From contig CALNXK010000386.1 in NCBI GenBank assembly GCA_942486035.1, positions 159,501 to 223,500 on the forward strand: a stretch of DNA of 64,000 nucleotides, written 5' to 3'. The translations under genes were made by a program, and so were the position numbers. Within the stretch, counting starts at the first letter, position 1, and every line of letters begins with the position of its first letter. Source of the stretch: Porites lobata. Its lineage: Eukaryota > Cnidaria > Anthozoa > Scleractinia > Poritidae. Of the stretch, positions 31,911 through 44,553 are shown piece after piece. The notes under the pieces were generated by a model. It searched no databases. It was not told the origin of the DNA and worked only from the letters and a program-made list of their open reading frames with translations.

Positions 31911-33788
31911 GGTGGCTCCCTACAGTAAATTGGCCGTGCGCAGCGTGAGCACTAGTATGGCGCGAGCTTTAAAATCCGCGCGACGTCCACGCAAAAATCA
32001 AAACAAACATGGCCTCTCAGGTTCGAAATATTCCACCCAAAAAAACTTTATTAACTTTCTGCTGAAGCTCATTGTGCAAAAAGTTTGATTAGAGTAGGTC
32101 AAACATCTATGAGAGGGGACAATGTTACACCGGTTACAATTCACTTTCGATCTCCATAAGAGTAAATTGTATGTAAAAACAAAGCAGAAATTTAAATTCC
32201 AAAGACATCAATTCTTTCGCTTCAAAAGTAGACAAACGTTAAATAGTCGAAGTAAATGGTGACTGGAAACTTTACTTAGAAAACAAAGAAGTAAGTACAC
32301 TAACCCAGAAGGAAGTAATGTTGCTGTTTCTGGCCTTTGGTTCACGGTCAGTGGAAAGATCTGAAAGATCGAGCCAATTCCCGAACAAACACTGAAGATT
32401 GTCTTCACTGGCGGAGCTCCTAAGTCACTTTATTTCTCTTATATTTGATTTGATTTAAGTAATTCTAGAAGTGGCTTTAAGACAAGATAACAGGGAGTGT
32501 AATTTTTTTTGTTTTGCCGACTCTATCACATTGTTTAAAAAACTTATCAGAAAATAGGTTTCCCACTTAACTTGCATCCTAATCGAAGGAACTTTTCCAT
32601 CGACGAACCAACATCCTTTTATTTTTTCTTGTTTCAAACGTCCTTCAACGCACATGTAAGATGCACTAGAAAATGCTTTTGCACAACGAGGAATAATTTT
32701 TACTCACAGATTGACCCTTGACGAAAGCAATAGTTGTCCGTCGAGACCTACGGACTCTTACGTGTAGCTGAGGACATGATGTACGATTTATAGATCGGCG
32801 CCATCTTCTACAGCAGACTTTTAAAGAAAAACTGCTCTGTTGAAATTATCCCTAAAGAAGAACAAGGTTGAAAAAGTATCCGGAAGTGGGCTGACACTTG
32901 AAGATCTGCAAACAGTGTACAGCAGATTAGGAAATGAAGGGCTTATTGCTATCCTCGCACAACCACAGTCTTCATCTCCGACGATCACCATCCTCACGAG
33001 TGACCACCACCGTCCGAATTTTAGCTACAATAGTCAAGTACTTCGAAGAAAACATCCTGTGTTAGGTATAAAATTGAATCCGCTATCTCTCCTTTTTCAA
33101 CTGGCGAGACTCACCGTAATAATACTAATAAACGGCTTCAAAACAATGGCTTTCGTACTCTTCAAAGAAACCACATGTTTTCAGTAGCTTTGTGCATTAT
33201 GCGCATGCGGGCGTGATGGCTCGCGCGCGCATTTTGCTCACACGACCCCGAACCACGCGTGTTTTTCGGATTTTTGTGACGTCAGCGCAGTTACTTAACC
33301 GAGAATTTCTCGCGTTTCCTTCGTTAAATTTTTTTAAAAATCGCCTCATTTCTTAACAGTCGCAGTCCCTTTGTGCTGTCATTTTTTTTGTCAAAATCTG
33401 TAAGAGCTAAACTCCTCTATTAAGAAAAATTACAAATTTCAAAATACTGGCAAAACCTTCTTAACGACCCCATGTTTTTTCCACTTTAAAATGTTAAGCA
33501 ATATCGTTAATATAAAGTGGCAAAGTTTAAAGACAATTCACCGCGGAAAATTAGAAATATTAAGGAAAAATGGGCAAAAATGACAAAATTATTGCCTGTT
33601 TAAGGATGCGATGTTTCCATGGCAACGGCCTTAATCCAGAAAATGAAACTTGATAAAGGAGCCTTCTTATATGGGTAACCCTAGCGGTAAATCTCGTGAA
33701 CAAAATCGCAAAGACAAAGCAACTAGATTTCCTTATGTACCGTATGCTTGATAGCTAGGATTATTAGTAAATACTCTAGGGAGCCATC
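31911..33788. mobile_element. Decayed TTAA-target DNA transposon, about 1.9 kb
   Basis: The left end GGTGGCTCCCTACAGTA follows TTAA (31907-31910). The right end TACTCTAGGGAGCCATC precedes TTAC (33789-33792), a TTAA with one change. TTAA targets are used by piggyBac and Kolobok elements. Inside, a plus-strand segment at 32860-33050 encodes VSGSGLTLEDLQTVYSRLGNEGLIAIL, then, one frame over, RVTTTVRILATIVKYF. That pattern reminds me of the C-terminal part of some transposon proteins, but I cannot name the family. A frameshift and missing domains make it inactive. Confidence 0.6.
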
Positions 33789-33989
33789 TTACAAAGGGAA
33801 CAGCAGTGGTTTACTCGCGCCTCCCCCGCATAAAACAGTGATTGTCCCGGAGTATTCAGTTCCAAAAGGATTTACAAATAATGCATTTCCCCTTTTAAAA
33901 TAATATTGGTTGAAAAGTGATAATCAAAAGCAGCCAAAATAACAAAGGTTGGACAGACATAGTTAAGCAAATACTCTGTGCAATGAGTA

Positions 33990-34730
33990 ATGTCACCCCT
34001 TTCCACTAAAGGATGAAACGACGGACAAAAACAATTGCCGACCTGTCAGTTTCCTCCCCAAAATCTTCACACTGTTGGAAAAAGTGATGTTTGATCAACT
34101 GTACACATGCTGTACACACACCATTTTCTCACCTAATATGTCTTGCTTTCTCAAGGGACACTCTTGCGCTATGGACGAAATTTCTTTGGCCTAGCTGCCA
34201 TCCAGCTATCAAAGGCTTTCGCCAGACTGATTTGCCATAATTTACTCCTTGCAAATTTAAAGCATATGGCGTACAAAAGCCAGCCCTTCAATTTATAAAA
34301 TCATGTCTGCATGACAGCAAACAATTGCAAAGGGTAAAATGCAATGACACATGCTCTAACTGGTTATGATTCTACGCTGTGGTGTCCTTCAAAGAAGTCT
34401 TCTCAATCCCTCATTGTTTAACTTCTTTGTGAATAACATGAACCAATCCGTTACCGTCTCCTCACTACACCTCTACGCTGACGACACTACCCAACTGTGC
34501 TTCAAGGCACTTTAAATAAAGACATAAAACGTATTTTTTCCTGGCTTAACCACAATTATCTTAAGGCCTATGGCGACAAGGTGCAAGTGATATGATCCTT
34601 GGATACTCTTTGCACTATTTTGACATGGAGTTTGATGACATCTCCATCAGTCTCAAAGAACACTTAACTATTCTTGGAGTACACTTAGGATCAGTTTTCT
34701 TTCAAATAGCATATAAATGTGTTGCTAAAA
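33990..34730 (+). pseudogene. Highly decayed non-LTR reverse transcriptase
   Basis: In several frames with stops: DKNNCRPVSFLPKIF near 34024, VMFDQLY near 34086, a GVLQRSLLNPSLFNFFVNNM-like stretch near 34380, LYADDTTQL near 34470 and LTILGVHLGSVF near 34665. Their order is that of RT motifs around the YADD active site. Single-base and nonsense lesions throughout. It is older than the other RT copies here. Confidence 0.75.
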
Positions 34731-35572
34731 AGTATACGCTAAGAAAAGATAAGAGCTATTAATATAATATACATGTACAAAAGATGGGGCTACAATAACG
34801 GCTTACTACTGATCCACTTGTTTGGTGATTTTCCGTTGAGGAGTAAACGGAAAATCAACAGGAAACTTTAATATTTACCAGGCAAAATTTACTCTTGTTA
34901 CTCTGCAGTTCTCTACAGTTGCATGTCCTTAAATTTCGATATGACTGAAATCTGAACTTTCTTTCAAAATTATGAAAACAAAAACAAAGGACATTGTTAC
35001 TCACTAGTCAGCCTCGTACGCAAAGTCCCACCCCGCAAGGCCCTTTCAGGGCTTAAAAAAACTACATCACTGCCAAGCGACACCAATGACTACGTAAACG
35101 CTAATTCGCTAAATTTCACACCAGAAAGAAACCGCTGCTCGAGGGGAAGCAAACTGAAGTCCTTTCTGTGTTACACACGCATGGTTTCTTTGACATCACT
35201 GAAACACTTTTTGCGACCCTGTAAATATAGAAACATTTGATGCATTAACACACGCAAGTCTTCACACTCTTTGAAAGGCTTCCAGTCCAAAGGGACACCC
35301 TGTTCAAGACGCGTAATAGTGAAATTGTATACCCTGTTTAAGACTTAAGACCTTAAAAACCATACCCTGTTCAGTGGCACATACCCGTATAGGCCAAATA
35401 TGGGAGTGCCCCCCCGGCCCTTTGTGATCGGCAACATTGTTGAACTCTTCTCTGATTCTATGCATCTTTATTTGCCAGTAATTTCCATAATTTTGCAACT
35501 TTCGAATTCTCTTCTTGAGACCTTAAAAATACGTAGTAAGAAAAAATGATATGTTTCTACTTACGCCTTAAT
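34731..35572. other. Non-coding stretch with short ACCCTGTT repeats
   Basis: 35290-35400 contains three diverged copies of a (G/T)ACACCCTGTTCA-like unit at intervals of 30-50 bp. Otherwise nothing is recognised. Confidence 0.4.
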
Positions 35573-37372
35573 TTAATGATTTGCATCAAACTGAATCGTA
35601 ACGTCGTCGCCAATCAGCACAAATGGAGCCCAGTACTTTGGGGCAGAAAAGTTTTCCGAGTCCCGGAGACATTTCATGCCTGCTGAAGAGCATGACTAGC
35701 ACTTTCGCTGGCTCTCAGGTGTTGGTAGAAACTTTCCAGAAACTCCATGGTGGCTTTGTCATCGATTGCCCAGAGTGACACTAGCACAGAACGAGCACCA
35801 ACAAACAAGAAGGCCCGCGCCATACCGACGACGCCCTCGGAGTTAACTTCTCCTTTACCACTATGAGAACAACTGAGCACAACCAGCCTCGCTGTCAACT
35901 CAGTAGCTTGTATATCAGACATCTTCAAAATATAATCCTCCTCCATAGGAATAGGATTCTTTGATTTCCAACTGGGGTTTTTTATCCAAGGCAATTTCAC
36001 CAGTCTCCTTTCTTCCGTGGGCTGCAATGTGAACTAAAGCGACTGGCTCTATTCTTTTAAGCACCTCCTGTTTTGTTGCAGCTTCTCCTGTAAGTGGTTG
36101 GCCGTTTAGGATTCCTCCAATCATCTCTACCTCCTTTTTTGCGTAATTAAGTTATGTATAAATGGGCTTATCCCGTTTATCTGTAACTTTCTAAAGACTT
36201 GGATCTCCAACAAGCAGGACTCCATCTTTAGCGTGGTGATCAGCTGCAGAATCAGTGATCAGTTTTAAAATTGCTAGCGAGGGAACAGTACGGATCCTTA
36301 AAGATTCACTTAGGGCTGCCCATGGAGCTAAAGACAAAGCACCATCAGGGACTACAATAAGTTCGTCACAATTAAGCAAGTCTTCAATGGGACCAACAAC
36401 AACATCATACAGTGGCTGTAACCAGTCAGTATTCCTACGTGACGGCTCCAATATTCGCTCATCGCCTCGAGTATTGGGAGCTGGATTGTCGTTTACCTTT
36501 TCCACTGACCGATTCTCGCATATTACATTGACCCCAGCCCCAATTTTTTTCAAAGAAGCTTCCAAAAGAGGCAGCAAATGAATCTTCTTCATGTACATTT
36601 TCCATTGTTAACTTTGCTTGCCTGAATACAGCGTTGCTTTCCTATCCCAATACCCATGAATTAATTGTTTCATTTGTATTGCAAGAAAAGCTGTCAAAGT
36701 AGATGTTTTTCTTGAGATGTTTGTAACCTCTTCTTCAGGTTTATTGCACCTGTGTGGAAATGATGGGAAACCATATTTTATTTCCAAGGCGTCTTGCAAG
36801 GCTTGTGCTCTTCCTTCCTCAGCAGCGTAAAGGGCCTCGTTCGTCTTTTGAAGCATTATAAGAACTTGCCATAAATAGGTGTAGGCATTTGTCCAAACCG
36901 TACGATAACGTATTTTCCAGACATCTTTGGAAATGAGACTGCCTCTAATAGTGTTATGAGTTTCTACGCTCAATCTAAAATGAGCTAAAGATTAATTCAA
37001 AGAATCTAAATTTAAATAAGAGATGCCTAGATTGTAATAGGCTTGTCCTTCTCCGGCCCAGTCGCCGACGTCCTTGGCTATGCTAAGGTCTTTCTCGTGG
37101 TACTCTATTGCTCGTTGGAAGTCGCCGAGAGAGTGATAAGCATTGCCGAGATTGCAATAGGCACGTCCTTCTCCGGCCCTGTCTCCGAGGTCCTTGGCAA
37201 TGCTAAGGTCTTTCTCGTGGTACTCTATTGCTCGTTGGAAGTCGCCGAGGTTTCGATAAGCATTGCCGAGATTGCCATAGGCACGTCCTTCTTCAAACCT
37301 GCTGTTATTTTGCTTGGCTTCTAAAAGACGCTTCGTAAGATTTTCAAGTCGTTTTATTATCCTCTGTGTCAT
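35573..37372 (-). pseudogene. TPR-CHAT protein gene, broken
   Basis: Minus strand. 37372-36992 encodes two near-identical TPR units (GRAYxNLGNAYxxLGDFQRAIEYHEKDLSIAKD) and part of a third. 36973-36608 encodes the linker helix (NEALYAAEEGRAQALQDAL). 36598-35573 encodes a CHAT caspase-like domain with DELIVVPDGALSLAPWAAL, VHIAAHGR (catalytic His) and VVLSCSHSGKGEV (catalytic Cys), then ARSVLVSLWAIDDKAT. Lesions: a stop between TPR and linker, a frame change near 36550-36600, TAG and TAA in frame between 36193 and 36135, a one-base shift in an A/C run near 35975-35985, and another near 35686. TPR-CHAT families are greatly expanded in cnidarians and are thought to act in caspase-like signalling. 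Both catalytic residues survive, so decay may be recent, or some lesions may be assembly errors. Confidence 0.85.
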
Positions 37373-39105
37373 TCTTAAATCTTAATATTGCAAGTGTGAT
37401 TGCTTCTTGAAGGTAATAAGCCTAGAGAAAAAAAATTGTTATGAAAGCAATCATAAAACACGTAAGAAAATAAGAAAAGAAAAAAAGGTTTTTCTTTCAT
37501 GGACTAATTAACAATTACCTAAATAAACCCCAACACCTATACCGCCGCGCAACCCCCCCCCCCCGACCCCCCTCACTCTTCTCATGCTTAGTGGACAATT
37601 TTCAAAGGTGTTCCCAAAATTCCTGTCGGACCTAACCGAACTAGTCTTTTCCATTTTATTTCTAACCGAATTTCCTGAAGTTTAAGCGAAATAGAAGGCG
37701 CCCATCATTTTTCTCACACGAAAATAAACATCGTTCAAAATTCTGCCTGGACCTATAGCTTTTATTTCCATTTCATATTTTACCGGTGAAAAACATTGTT
37801 CGCTCTTGTGATTGCCTAGAACTTATCTGCATGTGAAAATGTACTAAATTACTTTTTAGTGGGTATATCTCAGTATGTGTATGCTGCATTTTTGAAAACG
37901 TCACCTCCCAACAGTTTTTATTCGGCCAAGAACTACCTTCAAAATAGCCATTATAAAGACTAAGACTGAAAGCAATGCTTTTTTCCTCTTTTCCTGGTGG
38001 TTTCTTGGTGTTGCAGATCATCAAATGACGTCACGTTTACCCTATTTTGTTCTATTCTATTTGTCACCATCAAGTTCGGTAAACGAATGCAAAAATTTCT
38101 GTCGGTTTGTGAGGACCGACAATGTACGGACAACGTTTGACTTAACAATGTCAGAGTTCAATTTCAACTTGATTTCTATTGCTTAAAAAAGCTCATCGAA
38201 GTCTGAGGTGCTGACGTGAAGTCGATTCACTGTAGCTTTTAAGGACTCACATTTGACGGACGGGTATACGGATTGTTCGCCGTGATTTCGGCCTTTAAAG
38301 TCACTGCAAAGCTCAGAAACGAACATGGCTTTCAGGCAAAAGTTATCTAACAAAAACGTGATGTCCTACTCCTGGTCTTACCCTCCTCTTAACTGTCACT
38401 ATAAAATGACTCTGGTTAGTCAGCAATTTTGGATTTTCAAAAAATTCAATGGTCAAAAAACGATTTTTATTTTGGAATTAACATGATTAAAAAATACATT
38501 GGTATCCTGCAGCTGCGCTTCGAAATGTATTGTCAATTCATCAATATCCCAATAGGTTTTAAAAAGAAAACGAAACAAAAAAAAATAATGAATACAGTTA
38601 TGACTGTTGACAGGCTGAAAAGTTTAGAATTGAAAAACTTCTTTTATTGATTTCTTTTTCTAGAAATCAAAATCATTTTTGAAAATTATAAAACTGCCAG
38701 TTTTCATTATTATTATTATTATTATTATTATGGCATTGGCATTGACAAAAAGCAGCAACTTTATATAATCAAGAAAATGATAATTATAGCCATTAGAGCA
38801 ACATATTACATCTTTTGTTGTAGAAATAGGAAACTGGGATAGCCCAGACTTAATGCAATTTTGATTTCTTTTTTTTGGGGGGGTGGGGGGATGGCTTTGT
38901 TTTTGTTTTTTGTTTTGTTTTGTTTTGTTTTTTGAATAATCCAATGTCAAGCAGCATCAGTAAATTGCCTATACGTAGTGGGATTTACAATTGTACATTC
39001 AAAAACACAAATAAAGTTTCCATTATTATTATTATCTCTTTTATCACATTCTTTGATGGTGTTCTTTTTGTCCATCAGCCGGGCGCCAACTATGCACCTA
39101 GAGCG
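37373..39105. other. Non-coding stretch with simple repeats
   Basis: Holds a poly-C run (37552-37564), an (ATT)n run (38707-38731), a G-rich/T-rich tract at 38870-38935 and an ATT run near 39022. No gene is supported. Confidence 0.55.
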
Positions 39106-39657
39106 TCAGTCACTCAAGTCAATCATTCTGTTCATACACTGAGCACCTTTCTGAGGATTCGCGCAGATCCCAGCATGCAGATCTTTTGAATCTCTGTCAT
39201 AGTAGCTCTCTCTGATACTTTCTTGATGTTTTCTACCATACCCTTCTTCACTGTACCAAGGGCACCAACAACTACTGGGATCAGTACGGTTTTCAAATGC
39301 CACATTCTCTGTACTTCTAGTTCTAGGTCTTTGTACTTGCTTTTTTTTTTCAGTTTCCTTCACTGCGATGTTTCTATCTGATGGAACAGTCATATCAATC
39401 AGTTTGCAGGTGGAACTCACTGAATCTTTAACGATGATGTCTGCTTTTTTCGCTGTTATAGTTCTATCAGTATTGACAGGCATGTCCCATATGATGGTGA
39501 TATTGTTATCGTTATTGTGCATCACGGTCTCTGGCTCGTGTTCGTACCATTTGTCTGTAATCTCTATATCATGATCTTTACAGATGCTCCAAGAGAGATA
39601 TGCTGCGTTATTATTATTATTATTATTCATAACGAGCCGCACCGTCTTAGCAACCAA
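39106..39657 (-). pseudogene. C-terminal fragment of a retrotransposon polyprotein
   Basis: The minus-strand frame has ITIIWDMPVNTDRTITAKKAD, KLIDMTVPSDRNI and VKETEKKK. This matches the segment downstream of RT in many metazoan non-LTR pols ('WD..I.TD..I.A..PDI', 'DVAVPSD.N...KE.EK'). After a +1 shift it reads VVGALGTVKKGM and SARILRKVLS, the usual continuation. So it is a frameshifted 3' piece, with an ATT run at its head (39609-39629). Confidence 0.7.
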
Positions 39658-39674
39658 AAAAATTTTGTTTATCT

Positions 39675-39711
39675 AGCTGAGATAGGGGACTAAAAGTCCC
39701 CTATCTCAGCT
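39675..39711. other. Perfect 17-bp stem hairpin
   Basis: AGCTGAGATAGGGGACT, AAA loop, AGTCCCCTATCTCAGCT. It could be a tiny foldback MITE or a transcribed hairpin. No T-run follows it. Confidence 0.7.
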
Positions 39712-40009
39712 GGATACTCAGAAGCTTGTAACATTCACTATTCCATTTATCTCTGATCATATTTCGCATCTAATACGATAGAGGCGTCAATTTTCGCGCC
39801 ATCATGTCATCATTCTAGGGCGAGAAATTTAATTAAAGCGCGGCCTTCAACAAATGTACGGCTCAGGTTTCGGCTAAAATTATTCAGTGCCGTCAAAGAA
39901 AAAAATATATTATTAAGGTCTGCGTATAAAGTCGATCACATTGCCAACACAGACAAAAACGCTTAAATATCTCCTACAAAATGAACGGCTGAGTTTGTTT
40001 GTTCTACGG

Positions 40010-40760
40010 GTCAAACTGCTACTATATATCTCAGAGGCGCTCAGGCATAATAATATGCTAGGACTTCTACCTGGATGAACCAGAAAGGATATAGAACAAC
40101 TACCTATTTTTTATTTTTATTTTTACGGCTACAGGTCGAAATGCTAAACGTGTTATATATCCTAGAAGCGCTCAGGCATAATAATAACCTGCCAGGACTT
40201 CTACCTGGATGAACCAGAAAGGATATACAACAACTGCCTAAATGTTTTTTTACGGCTACGGGTCGAAATGCTAAACGTGTTATATATTGCTCAGGCATTT
40301 TTACGACTGGATGAACCGGGTTAGAAGAACTACCTAATTGTTTTTTAAACGGGTTATATATCCTAAACGTGTTATATATCCAGGCATAATAATATGCCAG
40401 GACTTCTACCTGGATGAACCAGAAAGGATATAGAACAACTGCCTAATTTTTTTTCACGGCTACGGGTTGAAAAGCTAAACGTGTTATATATCCTAGAAGC
40501 GCTCAGGCATAATAATAACATGCCAGGACTTCTACCTGGATGAACCAGAAAGGATATAGAACAACTACCTAATTTTTTTTACGGCTACGGGTTGAAATGC
40601 TAAACGTGTTATATATCCTAGAAGCGCTCAGGCATAATGATATCATGCCAGGACTTCTACCTGGATGAACCAGAAAGGATATAGAACAACTGCCTTTTTT
40701 TTCTACGCGTCGAAGTTCTAAACGCGTTATTCTTAGAAGCGCTCAGGCTTAATAATATGC
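40010..40760. repeat. Tandem array, about 100-130-bp unit, six to seven copies
   Basis: GCTAAACGTGTTATATATCC, GCGCTCAGGCATAATAAT and GGACTTCTACCTGGATGAAC recur in order at about 40020, 40142, 40268, 40370, 40472, 40598 and 40717. Units differ mainly in a T-rich stretch and one shortened copy. Non-coding. Confidence 0.88.
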
Positions 40761-41139
40761 CAGGTTTCCAGCGACTGATTTTAGCTGATTTTGCGTTGCG
40801 CAAGAATGGATAATTTACCCGACTTGTAAACAGATATTTCCTTCAGCCGATTGTGTCTCATGCAAGATAATGTCATGTCTGCGTTGTTTTGTTTCTACTG
40901 AAGTTTTATCAAAGAAAGCTTAAGCGAAAATAGGGAGATCGCAATTTATACTCTTACGAACTATAAAGTAGGGCTGACCTGGAAGGCGCGTTGAATTGTG
41001 CCGCCATCCTTTAAAATATAATCTGGCTGCGTTTAGGGAGACAATTTCCTCTTCCATCCAGATTTACTTGGTATATGTGTTTGCGAGAATCTTCAGACAA
41101 AGAATTGGGTATACACTGATTCGACTGGCTTGGCGATAC

Positions 41140-41390
41140 TAAGTGCTTAAGTCTACTTACCGATTACAACATGTTTTGGAAGTATTGAGAAGCGCGCCAA
41201 ACGAGGTTGTCACAGCGTTCTCGAGCGAACACGGCGCGACCTGGATTGATAAAATTACCATTACATGCAGCTATTATGCCAGCGATTTCTCTTTTCGTCG
41301 CATGGTGAATAGTTTGTGAGCACATCCTCGACTCTCGAAACATTTGTCTTGCGCCGCTATAGAAGTTGCTTCTCCCGCGAACCATAGGTA
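41140..41390 (-). other. Possible 5' exon with strong donor
   Basis: A 73-codon minus-strand frame (41385-41164) ends in TAA four bases before a consensus donor ATCG|GTAAGTAG at 41161-41154. Either this is a non-coding leader exon with upstream frames or chance. No partner exon is found. Confidence 0.2.
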
Positions 41391-41640
41391 GATTTCCCGC
41401 TTAACATAATGTTTGATAATTTATGCAAAAGTTGACCTCGTGAAAGTCAGCAGTGCATTAATCGACTCAAAAATAAACAGACTTCCTACAGGGTTTTGAA
41501 CACGGTTTTAATTAAAGTACTTTACGAGCGCTGCGGTAGTTGACCGCAAAAGTGTTACGGTGATGGGTACTCAACTGGATGATTACGTCACTTCATAGCA
41601 ACCAGACGGTACGAATTTTTTAACTTCCGGAGCGCTGAGG

Positions 41641-41649
41641 CTCGTAGTG

Positions 41650-41694
<45 letters not shown>

Positions 41695-41705
41695 GTAGTA
41701 GTAGT
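41641..41705. repeat. ATT/ATC/AGT microsatellite, target of family B insertion
   Basis: Trinucleotide run ending in (TAG)n at the left edge of the nested structure. The right edge (60296-60312) is GTAGTAGTAATAG, the continuation of the same microsatellite. Confidence 0.8.
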
Positions 41706-41950
41706 AGCTGGGCTCCCGCGCGCGCGAAGCGCGCGTGGGACAGAGCCCATACCCATGGAATATGGTCAACCTCTTTTCGTTTGGTTGTCACGTGATTGAC
41801 CGAGCGTACGTACGTAGGTACATATGTACGTACGCGTCTACAGATTGTATGGGTGGGGTAGGGGAGACTATGAAAAGGCAGGGACGGGTGTCTCATGCGT
41901 GTCTTGGCAAGTCCACATCTTTGACATATGATTTTAATATAGGACATTCT
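41704..41950 (+). repeat. Family B repeat, split copy, left part
   Basis: Matches 15811-16056 in order: GC hairpin, GGAATATGGTCAACCTC, TACG microsatellite, GGCAAGTCCACATCTTT, GGACATTCT. It continues at 44554. Confidence 0.85.
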
Positions 41951-44553
41951 CTTCACCGGCGAAAAACGTCTGATTGGTCGAGGCGCGACCACGTGACATG
42001 GCCAAATTCAAAATGGCGGCTATACCTCCATCGTTTGTTTATTCCAGTGGAAAGAAGATTTATTGCGGCTTCATATGAGTTGCAAATGCATATACGGATA
42101 CTTTTTAGAATAGCCTAGACTTTTTATTGTTCTTTTTCACCAATTCCTATGGGATTCGTTCCCTGCGATGCTCGCGTTTTGGCCGTTTTACCGAATTCAA
42201 CTTTGGACGTTGTTTAAGCGATCACTCTTCATGATCGCGAAAGACAACGATTTTTCTGAAAAAAGTCGGGTCACTAGAAAGAACGCCCTTTGTTCACAGC
42301 TCAGTGCAGCGGAGAAATAAGACACTGTGGGTCCTTTGCAATTACTCAGGCACCTGGGAGTTACTTTACTATTTTTTTTTACCGAAAAGATAAAGCAAAA
42401 TTATGTTCTCTCCAGCAAGACTTTCTAATTTATAAAAAAAGCTTGAATATGAGCTAAATGAACTTTAGTGTCTGCATTCATGTTCTTTTCATTGTGAACG
42501 GGTGCAATTTTAATATCAAAATTTTAAAGCCGTCTATGACCGAGCAGGTTTTTTTTTTCTTTTTTTCTTTTCAATGGTTACTGTGCTTGATCTGAATTTT
42601 TAAAATGAGGGGAATACTATATATAAAAGAAGAGAACTTTGATTGCAAATATGTTAGTTCGAAAAATACTGATTATATCTTTTTAGTATATAGGTTAGCA
42701 AAGTGATGCATACTCAAAAGTCAAATTTTATTGACACTGTCAGGGACTTATGCTTTCCTAGAGTACACATTTCTTCGTCAAAAATCTTGTTTGTGAGGCT
42801 TCACTTTGTTTGATGCAGGATCAATCAATCTTTTCTGAAGAGAAATAAATAAAGTATGTTAAAATGTCAGATACCTCAACGCTGCCTTAGCCAACAACTA
42901 ATAAGAAACTGAACTTCATATCAAAAAAACAAAGTGTAAACTACTTCACTGTGAAACAACAACCCCTTCAAATAATATACATCACACTAAATTTATGCAT
43001 TTGTAGACCTGATGATAAGTTTATAGGAATAGACACAAAAGATAATTACAGTGAAACTATATAGTTTGAATAAGATCTGTATTTGAGTGTTCTCTCATAA
43101 TTCTGACAGAAAATCAAAATTGGAAACTGTATATCCTGCACAACTGCATTAATCAACATGATCCAACTAAAATTTCATTAAGACTCAAAGTTTACTCCAA
43201 ACTTTTTAAAAATTCCTCTAAGTTTAATTTGTGATTATTTTTTTTTTTTCTTGGAAAGAACTTTTGAATACTTAATAGTATGTTAACTCTACCATTCACT
43301 CATAACTTTGCTGCAGTAAAATTAAGCCAAAACCGATGGACAGAAAAACAAAAGCATTCACAGGAAAATTACCCTGTTCATTTCCTTCCAGGAGCCAATT
43401 TTCATGCAAAGAAGCAGCCGCCACAGAAAGCCCTGTGTGCAAAAATTTAGTACTAAAAAAATGTTGCTGGACTTGTCGAACTGTAGCTCCAAGACAGTCT
43501 AAAGCGTTTCAATGAAAACACTCTCACATTTTCTCATTCGACATTTCAGATAAAACTCAAATTTCTGTCACATACAAAGCTGTAATAATGTGCAACAACA
43601 ATGAAATCTGCATCGATCGACAACATCACCTTTCGAACTACGCACTTTAGAAAACTGCCGCAACCCGGCCGCTTTCGATCCACTGGCCACAAGACAATTT
43701 ACACAGCAAGACAATGGCTAAGAATATTTCTTTACCTTCTTCATAACTTCCTTTTGTACCGAGTAACACGAGATTAACTTAAACCAAATGTAAGCTTATT
43801 TTTCTGCCATAAACGGTGTAAACACACACACACACACACGGAGATTTAGCATCTAAATATAGTTTTTCCAGCAACAAAGTACAAGCTAAGTCATATTAAC
43901 AAAACAAAGCCCAAAAATGTCTGTTCTTCTACTTTTTTTTGGTTGAATCCGTGATAAGAAACCTGAACTAAACAACAAAAACATTTTGGATAGCGTTGTA
44001 ATACGCCTTTCGATCAACAGTCGAATGTATGTTAGATTCACAAAGTCGAATTTTGACAAAAAAAACGGGATACACATTTAACACAACTGTCGCTTCCGTG
44101 CAACTCGGTACAAGCTAATTTATATACCAAAACAAAGCCCAATAATTTTTCTTCCACTACTTTATAATTTATTTTTGTACCGAGTTTCACGGACCATGCA
44201 GTAAACAAAGAGAGTAAAAACTACCCACCTTTTCGGCATGTCTTCCACATGCAAACCAGCGATCTCAACGTCAACAACACTGAATCAGACCGTGCTACTG
44301 CAATTTTTCGCCAGTTCCAGGAAGCTATATTCTCTAGAGAACACACTTCCGTCAAAACTTTCACCAAAATAATTTTTGATCTCTTACAGTGGCAAGAAAT
44401 TGCAACGCTGTCACTGCCAGAAAAAGCTGCCATCGCTTCTTTCGTCTCAACAACATTTCGCGGGTATTTTTGCCTCGGAGCCAATGACATTACCCGAAAT
44501 AGATCACGTGTCATTTTTAGTAGTCCATGCGCAGACAGTTTTTGCCGGTGAAG
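41951..44553. mobile_element. 2.6-kb terminal-inverted-repeat transposon, unclassified
   Basis: Ends CTTCACCGGCGAAAAACGTC (41951) and, reverse complemented, CTTCACCGGCAAAAACTGTC (44553) are about 21-bp inverted repeats. GACATTCT flanks both sides (41943-41950 and 44554-44561), an 8-bp duplication. The alternative reading is 10 bp, GGACATTCTC. The empty site is seen in the family B copy at 16048. The interior is AT-rich, with a CA microsatellite at 43822-43839. Near the right end overlapping frames exist on both strands (44221-44514 minus, 44249-44551 plus) without recognisable domains, so the element is probably a non-autonomous derivative. Class is uncertain (8 bp would fit hAT or P, 9-10 bp Mutator). 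Confidence 0.82.

Noticed and set aside
44221..44551. Gene at the right end of the 2.6-kb transposon
   Set aside because: Both strands are open over the same stretch and neither shows a domain, so I cannot choose or support a product.
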